Assembly (NCBI GenBank): GCA_023014485.1 | Contig: JAJOZX010012241.1 | Coordinates: 1-64,000 of the forward strand | From: Bathynomus jamesi | Taxonomy: Eukaryota; Arthropoda; Malacostraca; Isopoda; Cirolanidae | Length of the DNA: 64,000 nucleotides | Reading direction: 5' to 3' | Part shown: positions 21,678-30,789 of the stretch, piece by piece | Numbering within the stretch: position 1 is the first letter of the stretch | Layout of the letters: each line of letters begins with the position of its first letter | Notes under the pieces: generated by a model | The model's database searches: none | Told to the model about the DNA's origin: nothing | Seen by the model: only the letters and a program-made list of their open reading frames with translations | Position numbers and translations under genes: made by a program

Positions 21678-23958
21678 CAGGGCTTGTAAATAATTGATTG
21701 GAACCTTTCCAATCAATTATTATTTTATCAATCAATTAATTTTAATTGGTATATTGGCCAATCAATAATTGCAATTAATTGCAATTAATTATCCAACATA
21801 AAACACCGTATTTGTTCGAGTATTAGTTTTGATTTAGATAAGAGCCAAAATGACTGAAAAATAAAAGGCATCCCTTAATTCAAAAACACTTTAATATCTA
21901 TCAGAAAACTTTCATGGCGACAAGCCGACATGTACATGTGCATTGTATAATGTATAGTGCTTTAGTAAAAAATAAATTGAACTTTTGAAGATCTTAAATC
22001 TTAAGGTAATACAACTAAAAGTTTGAAGTAGCAAACAAGTCATGAACGATTGCAGATTTCTGAAACTACTACTTCATCCCAGAAAGAGCGATTAACTTTT
22101 AGAAATAATTGCATTTCTAAATTCATTGGAGACAAAGATTGCCGAAAATCATTTAAAGCGTAACCTGCTGAGCTGAACAAACATTCCACGATGTTAGAAG
22201 TTGGTAACAGAAATGTACAGTTTAGATATTGCTGAGATGAAATTTCATTTGTTTTGCGCTTTTTCAAACAAATAGAGGCAAAATCATCATTTTCTGCTAG
22301 AGTATCAGACTGATGTGATGTGTCAGTTACCGTTACCACTTTTAGCTTATGTAGAGCAGAAACTTCATTCGGATTTAGCTCTGCTTCTGTGTGCTGTAAA
22401 ATTTTTACACCACCATTATCAAAATCTGGGCTGTGGACAATGGCTGCTGATGGTGGTAGATATTTTTTGAATTCTTCATAAGGATACAATGCAAGAATTT
22501 CGTCAAAAAGAACTCGAACATCATACAAGTCTATGTCTTCTCTTTGCAAGGCAACTGTTACTGAGAATAACCTTTTTAGATATCTTTCCAGCGAACACAT
22601 GATCTACAGACTCTGGAAGATAATCAATAAGTTTAGGGTCATCTTGAAAAAATTCAAAAAAAGGTTTGAGTTGGATGTACCTCTTAATCATATCATAAGT
22701 ACTGGACCAACGGGTTCTATTTCTTTGTATAGGTTGCAACGGTGTGTGTTCATGAAGTCTACCCGCAAGTTTTAATGATTTTAGTTTGCCCATCAGCATA
22801 TTAATTTTACCTAACAGAATTTCTTTCCTATCTAGATAAGCAGAAACTGCTAGATTGAATTTATGAGAGGCACATCCAATTAGTGGCATTCCACACAAAT
22901 TTGCTGTAGATTTGTTCACTTCAGCATTATCACCAGTAATAGCAACAACATTTTCTAAATTTTTGTTTATACACTTAACACATTCAATAAATTCAACATG
23001 ATCAGAAGCAGTGAAGGATGTTTCACTCATCATTGGCGAAAATGCCAGCAAAACAGTACGGTATCCATTTTGATGATCGCATGGATACGATGCAAAAAGT
23101 CCAATAAAATGCGTTGAACCATTAGTCCAGCCATCGATCACCAACGAAAATTTATCCGGAAGTTCATCTGATATTTTCTTTTCTACTTCATGTGTAAGTT
23201 TCTCCATGCACTTCTTCAATGTCACATTTGTCATACTCTCCAAATTTGTATACTTGCGTGTAAGTGGGTCATCAACAAAAGAAAATGGTTTTAAACCAAC
23301 ACATACCCACTCAATCCAACCATGAACTTTTAATGCTGAGCGACTGACCAAACCACGTGTAGAAGGAGATGAAGAGAGAAAACTCGATACTGATCGTTGT
23401 CCAGTTTCTTTTATGTTAGAATACTCTGGGTGCTGGCTTTTTATATGATTCATAAGATTTGTCCAACCAGTACCTTTTTTTGGGTCAACTTTTTACCACA
23501 CTTGCATTTCCATAAGTGCTCACAGTCTGTTTGGTTAAAATATTGTCTAACGATTTGATCATTTTTTGATGGCATGGTGAGGGTTAATTGAAAGATTTGA
23601 TATTACGACACCACATCAAAAGCCTACTATCGCCGAGTCTCGGGGCTGACTAACCGAAAAGTACAGACGACTGCGCGAATAAGTCGAAGGATGATGACGA
23701 TTGATGAGTCTGTGCTGACTGCTGAGTCAGTCACTTTAGTTTTTGAGTCACCTAGACTTGAATCATCAGCGATGATGTCATTGAATAAGCTGCAGCCTGC
23801 ATTATGAGTAGAAATTTCTGATTATGGTAATATTGCAGTTAATTGCAATTAATTGTTTTGTAGCAATCAATTATTTAATTGACAATACTGTTCCAGTCAA
23901 TTAATTGGATCAATATATTGCAATTAATTTTTCATCAATTAATTTTTTACAACCCCTG
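21678..23958 (-). mobile_element. hAT transposon copy 2, compact (2,281 bp)
   Basis: The ends are CAGGGCTTGTAAATAATTG at 21678 and AATTTTTTACAACCCCTG ending at 23958, an imperfect terminal repeat. The flanking octamers differ (tctatgat at 21670-21677, atcgtcat at 23959-23966). They are the reverse complements of the left and right flanks of copy 1. It lacks the satellite found in copy 1 and is otherwise nearly identical to it. Confidence 0.93.
22040..23575 (-). pseudogene. hAT transposase with BED-type zinc finger (copy 2)
   Basis: The start codon is at 23575-23573 and the stop at 22042-22040. A zinc finger (CKCGKK, HIKSQHPEY) lies in the first 60 residues. One frame change near 23,480 separates it from the long open part 23,453-22,521, which has FSLVIDGWTNGSTHFIGLF, VVAITGDNAEVNKSTANLC, GCASHKFNLAVSAYLDRK and NRTRWSSTYDMIKRYIQL. 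The last part (22,600-22,040) ends in the dimerisation motif SNIVECLFSSAGYALNDF. Near 22,580-22,612 about 30 bp are inverted relative to copy 1, which breaks the frame. Apart from these lesions it is the better preserved of the two copies. Confidence 0.88.
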
Positions 23959-23966
23959 ATCGTCAT

Positions 23967-24780
23967 GCCATGGTAGTTCTACAAAGTACTTCCCTTCTTT
24001 AAATTCTATAGTCATTAAACTGGTTAATTTTAAGCTCATCTAAACTACCTAAGTGCTCACTCTTTATGCCAATTGACTCCATTTTGAATAGGTTTTCTAA
24101 TCCTAAGTCTAAGTTCGGTTCAGATTTCGAAACCGATAATGGGTTGAAATAAGTAGGAGAAGGCTGCAAGATAGTATTCACGACACACTCCAAGTGTTGG
24201 GGTGAGGAGGGCTCTCTGCTGATTTTTATGACTGGACCGGAATCACTCCCTTCGCACTGCGACCGCGGCGCATCGTTGCCAGTGGCGCGACCCCAGTTTA
24301 GGATACCCGATCTGGACAATACTGAGTTTGAGTTTGAGTTTATACTATTGCAAACGTCCACTGTTGCTTTAGCTGTATGAAAATTAGCAGATGTTTCACT
24401 ATCATGACTGTTGTGGTTACAAGAATCAGATTCAGACAAGTCAAGTGAATTCGCAACCCCAAGGTTACTAATGGCCTCATTTTCCACTTTTTCTCGACCT
24501 CTCTAAAGTTGTTAGTTTTAAAATCAGCCGGCGGTGCCACGCAGGATTTTTGGCCTACGGACTCCGACATGGTATTAGTAAGTTTTGGGTTGGACGACAG
24601 TACCACGTGGGATTTTGGGCCCACGGACTCCGTCTGGACGTTAGTTTTAAAATCAGTCGGCAGTGCCACGCAGGATTTTTGGCCTACGGACTCCGACTGG
24701 GGGTTAGTAAGTTTTGGGTGAGGGTCAGTTAAATTTTCAACTAACTCCTTTCTCTTCGTTGCGCTACAAGATACTTTACC
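23967..24780 (-). pseudogene. BEL1 protease-RT linker and start of RT
   Basis: Blocks NTILQPSPTYFNPLS, LGLENLFKMESIGIKSE and LDELKINQFNDY align with BEL2 at 55,900-56,060, so this is the linker before the reverse transcriptase. Between 24,500 and 24,730 there is a tandem duplication: a 136-bp unit and a partial second copy, encoding ESVGQKSCVA and ESVGPKSHVV variants. A frame change lies near 24,480. The gene stops at the hAT copy 2 flank. Confidence 0.82.
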
Positions 24781-25336
24781 AAATGGTATTATACCCCGAG
24801 CAACAACGAAAGCTGGAATAGCTATTTAGTTGGAGCTTTTTAAAATTTTGGAGTACATCAGCCCCCAGAAGGCCACGGATTCCCCGAACCTTATCGTCAT
24901 TCTGATTCTTGTAGTGTGAGTCAGCTAATGTGTAGCTTTTTGAAAGGTTGTTTATATGATCTCGTAACCCTGACAGAGAAGTCCAAGGACATTTCACTAT
25001 CTATCAGGCAGGAACACTTTGTAAAGTCATGAGAGTTTAACTGAATATGTACTTCAGCCTCCCTCAAAAGCTTAGTAGAAACACCGGTAAACGTCCGTAG
25101 TTCGCATTTATGAGTTTGAAGTTTGTCCAAATCAAGTCCCAAATCAAGGGCCACAGAAGGGCCAATGTACGACCTTTGAGAAGCTGTGTCCAATAAACAT
25201 CGCACACTGACAACCTGTCCCCCAACCCGAAATCCAAAGTCACAGTGGGAAGTAAATAATTTTTATAAAATGATGATTCATTACAACCCTCCGCTGCAAC
25301 AACCCCAGAATGCACCACAAATGACTTTTCTTGCAA
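24781..25336 (-). pseudogene. BEL1 aspartic protease (peptidase A17 type)
   Basis: CLLDTASQRSYIGPSVALDL near 25,200 is the active-site loop of BEL/Pao proteases (D-T-A here). GLLGADVLQNF near 24,860 is the second conserved block. Frames switch near 25,060 and 24,930. The protease would cut the gag-pol polyprotein. Confidence 0.82.
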
Positions 25337-25379
25337 TAGTCATGATGATGACGGAGAAGTTTTAGGGCACAGAGCAGAA

Positions 25380-26846
25380 ATGTGACTTTTGAAAGCAAAC
25401 TGCGCAAGGGAAAGAAATTCGTGAATCTTTACCGGGACAGACATCCTTCGAATGCTTTTCACTAGAACACATGAAACAAAGTTTGAGTTCGGCAGCGATC
25501 TAGACGTTTTTTAAGGGTGTCGTAATTCAGGCATTTTAACATGCTATGACTGCCCTGACAAAACTTACACGGATAGAAAGTATTAGTCTTTTGCGCTAAG
25601 TCATTAACTTTAATTTCTGTTTTAAAATTTTGTAAAGTTGGAGTTGAGCCATAGTTTGTGATTTTGACGAAGGTTTATTAGATTTAAAAGTATGGGCGTT
25701 ATTATTTTCATTTTTGTTATTTGACTGATATTTTGAAGGTCTTAATTTCTGAAGGGTCCGATAACAAAAACATAGTTGTCTAAAATTTCTTTCAAAGATG
25801 GGTAGTTTGAATTAATTCTATGGCTTAACTCTTTTTTAAATGACAAGGGAAGCCTATGATAGATTATATGGCTCATTAATTTATTACCAGGCGAATTGTC
25901 TGCAAAGAAGTCTATTTCAAAATTCTTAAGATCGTACAGCATAGCCCTAACTTCATTTAACCAAATACAAAGTTTATCATACTGGTATTCTTCAATAGGC
26001 TTAGCATGAATTATTTTCCAAAAAGCTTCATCAGTTATGAAAGGGATATCCAAAAACTCAGCCCTAAGAAGATCCAGCGCTATTTCATAATTTGCATCAG
26101 TATTTGAAAGGTGTTTAACTATGGTATAAGCATAATCCTTAAGATAACCCTTTAGGTATGCAAGTTTAGAAGAATCTGTAAGATCTACTCTAGAACCTAT
26201 AACATTTTGAAATTGTGAAAGGAAACCCTGAAAATTATCCTTGTCAGATACACCACTAAATGTATTGCACTGCAAATTAGGAGGAGGTGCTTCCCGTCTT
26301 AACACGGCTTTAAAACCTGACAAAAGATTGCCAAGTCCTTCTGAATTGGGCTGGTTTCTTCATTGACGTTGAAGGAGGCATTACTTTGAGAAGTTTCCGC
26401 TATATTATGATCCTCTACAGCTTTAGTTACATTAGCCAACGAAGTATTGATGTCAAAATGGTAATCAGACTGCAAATCAATCTCTCGTTCAACAACTTTT
26501 TGTCAAGGTTAAACAATTTATGAGTCCTATAAATCTCTATCAACTTTGCATCATATGTTTTAATATCCTCCAAAGCTGAAATGATAAAGTTACTGTAATT
26601 TTAAGTTTTCTTTTGTGAGCTCATTTGTATCTAGAAGTTTCAAAGTTTGTTTAAGGTACAAGTGATTTTTCTTTTTAAAACAGCCCTAGATATTACTGAT
26701 TCCCGTGCAGCTGCTTTACAACTGTCTACAACGGAATTAATATCTTCTGTTGTTTCCTTTGTATTGATCAATCCCAAAACAGAATCCTCAAAATCTATCT
26801 CCATTGTAAATGGGCAAGGAGGGAAATTACTAGGTCCCCACCTCAA
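25380..26846 (-). pseudogene. BEL1 gag (DUF1759-like) with zinc-knuckle remnants
   Basis: ATG near 26,846 opens a frame of 68 codons. After a damaged stretch (26,640-26,330) a 193-codon open piece (26,323-25,742) reads NTFSGVSDKDNFQGFLSQF and LSNTDANYEIALDLLRAEF, the pattern of BEL/Pao gag. Downstream, FCQGSHSMLKCLNYDTLKKR near 25,540 is the first CCHC-like knuckle. Later knuckles are broken by stops. Gag would package the RNA in virus-like particles. Confidence 0.83.
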
Positions 26847-27155
26847 ATGAGATTACTCTTAAATATTGAAATGCTGATTTAGGGTTTGTAGTAAAATAAC
26901 ATTCAGTATGTAAAATCAGCCTATAAGTGACTAAAAAATGACCAGGCAATGTGAGGCCTGCTTGAGGCTCTTGTAAAAAAAATGACTATCGAATGCAGAT
27001 AGATAAGTTAAGGGTAAGTCCCAACTTATCCTATGCAAAATCAAACCTACGCTTAGTTTAGTAAGTACAGTACTGTATGAAAAATAAAAAGGTGAGACTA
27101 ATCGATCTGACCTATGTTGAATACAAGCCTCAACCATTAACAAGTTTTTCAATTA
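26847..27155 (-). other. BEL1 leader between LTR and gag, no gene
   Basis: Non-coding sequence between the LTR end at 27,156 and the gag start. I found no convincing primer-binding site next to the LTR (the sequence there is taattgaaaaacttg on the minus strand). Confidence 0.5.
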
Positions 27156-27738
27156 TGTTAGAATTATGCCTAATAAATATATTTCCTACACGAAATTGTA
27201 AGCCTGTAGGCCCAAGCTTACTTATGAGCAGCAAAAACCCTAACACAAGTTTAAAGAACATGCCAAAAAAACCCTAACCATACTAACGAAATAAACGAAC
27301 TGTAAATTATAAGGTCAAAAACCTCAACATAACACTAGAAAATAAACCTCTATGGAAATTAATCTTAAATAGCTAACTTAAAACTAAGAAATATACTGAA
27401 CACCAGCGTAGGTTTGAAAAACTTGTTCATTTTTCAGTCACTCCAACTTAAATGTTATTAACCTGAAATTCAATTAAGAAATTAACAAAAATGCAAAGGA
27501 TCCTTCTGGATCCGAAACTTATTCTGAGAATTATTGATAATTACTGAATGCAAAGCTAAACTTCACTGCCTGAAAGCGAGAGATATAATAACCGCGCTCG
27601 GCTAAATTTTGACTCCTGCCCTGCTCGCGGAAACTTCCAGAATTCGCTCAAATCGCAAGTCACACGGCTTTCTTTTAGGGCGCGTTCAAACTGGCAATTT
27701 AACTTATTTGAATTGATAATTTCATTTTAATTTTAATA
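27156..27738 (-). repeat. BEL1 LTR (single, about 583 bp)
   Basis: Its ends were placed by analogy with the two LTRs of BEL2: on the minus strand it starts TATTAAAATT directly after a ggaggt polypurine-like tract and ends AATTCTAACA. A TATA-like ttattatatctctcgc with GC-rich sequence around it (27,560-27,660) is a possible promoter. There is no second copy in the window, so the ends are inferred. Confidence 0.65.
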
Positions 27739-27798
27739 ACCTCCGCGGCAAGAAAAGCGTTATTCGTTTTTTAAGGAATATCGTATCTTAAGCTAAAT

Positions 27799-29815
27799 TT
27801 AATCCAATTGATCTTTCTTCTTCTGAAGACAATCTAAAGCTGCTTTTCTTTGGGGCCTGGAAAGTCGTACAACGTTTTGATGTTGGTCAAGAGTAGGAGA
27901 TTTCTGATTAGAAGTGTGAATCTGAGAAGATTGAGTTTGATTATTTTGAAACTGAGTTTGAGTAGATCCTTTATGAGTAATGGACAATTCGAGAGGATAC
28001 AAGTGACATATAGGGTAGTTCACTTTTTGACCATCTCCTCTCTTAAGAATAACACTTCTAACTTTGTTGTCGTCACCGATGATAAGTTGCACAACTCTAC
28101 CCATCTGCCAAAAAGGTCTGGATTTGATAGGAGATTTTATGAGTACTACATCGTCAACATTTATACGGTTTTCCCAATTTGTTTGGAACAAGTCGCGGCT
28201 GTGTTCACGCAAACTCAACAAGTAAGAATCGTACCACATCTTCCTAAAATCATTAAATTTTTGATGAATTTGTTGAAGCGATGATGTTAGTTGCTTTTGT
28301 GACGGGGGCTCTCTTTCCCACAGCAGATCATCTAAATCCTCTTCAAATTTAAGAGCAAGCGATTTATTGGAATGAATCTTGAGGAAAGAGTTCGGGGTTA
28401 GTGGGGTAAGATCATTTCCGGAAGATATGTATGTCAGTGGTCGCGAATTCACCGCATTTTGAATATCCGACAACAAAGTTATGAAGTCGAAATAGTTCAA
28501 AGTAGAACGTCCGATTGATTTGTATAAACAGTTCTTCACTATTCTAATAAGACGTTCCCAGGCCGCTCCCATCCACGCCGAGTAAACGGGAAGTTTGATG
28601 TGTTTAATGTTATTTTCTCGCATGTGCTCCGAAAACTCGTCGGATGTTAAACATTGTTCGAGGGCTTTCCCGGCAGCAACGAAGGTTGTACCGTTATCAC
28701 TGTAAATAGAGTCACACACGCCATAGAGATTTGTAAAGCGCTGGAAGGATGACAAAAACGTCCGAGATATCAAATCTGGTAGTAAGTCTAGGTGGATTGC
28801 TCTGATATTGAGGCAAGTGTAAAGGAGTATATACATTTTCACAGGTTTTCCAGTATTAAAATCCTTTACGAAAATGTGACCCGTAAAATCTACTCCTAAG
28901 TGTTTGAAAGGGTGGAAGAAATTCATTTGAGCTTTGGTAAAGTTTGTGAATTTTGGGTATTGATATGCGAACTGATTGAATTTCTTGCACAGTATACATT
29001 CTGATAGAATGGATTTGATTATTTGTCGAGCTCCAGTTACCCAGTAACCTTGCATTCTAATCATACCAAGTTGATTGTAGGCCAAGATGTTTACATTTGA
29101 GATGACAATCTCTTATGATCAAAGCAGTTAATGGGTGATGTTTGCCTAATAATATAGGATTAATGATGTTGTAAGCATAGTAATTTGTTTTACTTGTTCT
29201 TCCTTTGCTTCTAATCAAACCATGTTCATCCAAAAACAAATTTAAGTTTTTAACTAGGGTGGGAATTTCTGAAATTGTCTGGTGGAGAAGCTTGGTTCTC
29301 AAGAAACCCATTCTCAACTTTGAAGGACTCGAGTTGCATGATATATAACCAGTAAAGTTTGGAAGCAAAATTCACATCGACCATTTTGCGTCTTAATCTA
29401 AACACAAACTTTAGTACGTAACCTGTTACTCTATATAGCTTGTGAATATTGGAATATCTGGTGATATCTAAAATTGATTCTGGTTTATCATTAACTATCA
29501 CTGATGTTACGATGCTATCTCGAGCTTGCTCAACCTTGACTTTGTTTGGGAGAGAGAGACATTGTAACTGAAGTTTGGGTCTGAGAGATGGATCCAACAA
29601 CCAGTTAGGACCACTTAGCCAAAAATCCAGCTTAGAGTTGAACTCTTTAAATGAGATACCACGAGTCACTAAGTCAGATGGATTCTCCTGAGTAGCAACA
29701 TACAGAAAACTGATATTAGTGTTAAAGTTCTCCTGAACGTCATTCTTCATAGTCTTGATATCTTGAATGCGATTTTTAACAGAGATTGATTTGTTCTTTA
29801 CATTTGAACTCTCAT
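27799..29815 (-). pseudogene. BEL1 RNase H end and integrase
   Basis: KNRIQDIKTMKNDVQ and VATQENPSDLVTRG (29,800-29,680) are the end of RNase H. The integrase follows: zinc-binding HHPLTALIIRDCH and ECILCKKF, then the catalytic core with Asp in HLGVDFTGHI, Asp in YSDNGTTF and Glu in AWMGAAWERLIRIVK, and a C-terminal DUF5641-like region (VLIKSPIKSRPFWQMGRV, CHLYPLELSITH). All three catalytic residues are present. The frame changes near 29,290 and 29,070; the final piece is open for 428 codons. Confidence 0.88.
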
Positions 29816-29819
29816 TGAG

Positions 29820-30350
29820 AACCATGCAGTGTGTACAATTGGTAGAATAATAAAGGCGCTGCTTTAAATGTTCCATCGGCATTCCAGTGTTTGCTTTTAA
29901 ATAACAATTGGAATTTCATTTTGTGGCAGAGACTATAATGCAGTTTTCAATATTCCCTGAATCAAAATATAAAAATCTTCTCCATTGAGCAATTTTGTAT
30001 AATCCAGAGGAAAATTTGTCTTTGCGATGAGGTGGAAGGGCCAGTCCTGAGGTTTTTTTGCATCTAATGTTTCTCATTGTCCTTTTCATGCTTTCTGTAC
30101 TTGGAAGTTTTCCGAATGCTGCTTGACTGCATCCAGCAAAAGCATCAGATAATATCATATGAGGAGAGTAAGTTGTTTTTTTAGTTTTCTCACGAACCTT
30201 CTCACAAATTCTTGATGCTTCAACACTCGCTGCATCTGCAGTGTGATTGTGCTCTTTCGAATGCTTAAATTATATCATCACTAATGTATAGTTTTTCTTT
30301 TCTTTCTCTGACTCAACAAATTGTAGTGCCATACTAAAGGGTACTGGACG
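29820..30350 (-). pseudogene. FLYWCH/MULE-type transposase fragment
   Basis: On the minus strand, ALQFVESEKGKEKLYISD near 30,300 looks like the start of a FLYWCH zinc finger. The blocks ILSDAFAGCSQAAFGKLPS and SMKRTMRNIRCKKTSGLALP (30,158-30,030) then resemble the linker of FLYWCH-MULE proteins, and DGTFKAAPLLFYQLYTLHG (29,883-29,827) is the first-Asp motif of MULE transposases. Most of the zinc finger and all later catalytic blocks are missing, and there are several frame changes. BEL1 begins directly after it. Confidence 0.72.
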
Positions 30351-30789
30351 ATGAATGATTTACTGAAAAGAAAAGCATCATTTTAGACAACGTGTATATC
30401 CATGAAATTTAAATTATCCTACACATATCCAATGATAAAAAGATAGTTTAGAAGTAATACAAGTCTTACATTATAAAAAGGGAATAAAATCTGTTAAAAA
30501 AAAGTAAAGTGCAGCAAAAAGTAAAAACACAAAATAAAAAAATTAAAATATATCAAAAAGAAAATAAATCAAAATAAGTATCACAGTAAATTACCTGAGT
30601 GGAGTGGAGCTTCGACTCAAACTGAACTAAACTTAATTTCAATGTAAGTTGGTAATGTTGGCAGGTAAAATTAAGCATTGCCAGTTGGTAGGTTTTTACA
30701 TTTTGTGTCATACGGTGTTGGGGAGTCATTCATCTGCAAATTGTTTGTCGATGAATTGTCCATTGGTGAATTTTCTACACACGGACAAT
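30351..30789. other. Non-coding, very AT-rich, no gene seen
   Basis: A-rich low-complexity sequence (30,480-30,590) followed by mixed sequence up to the TIR at 30,790. No coding signal. Confidence 0.6.

Larger units (their letters stand above)
23959..29815 (-). mobile_element. BEL/Pao retrotransposon BEL1: two partial copies sharing one LTR
   Basis: Read on the minus strand: end of RNase H and a whole integrase (29,815-27,799), an LTR (27,738-27,156), leader, gag, protease and the start of reverse transcriptase, which stops at the hAT flank at 23,967 and resumes at 9,483. Because integrase precedes gag, this is the 3' half of one element joined through one LTR to the 5' half of another, not a simple insertion. 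Many frameshifts are present. BEL/Pao elements are LTR retrotransposons classed as Belpaoviridae; this is a dead genomic copy. Confidence 0.87.
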
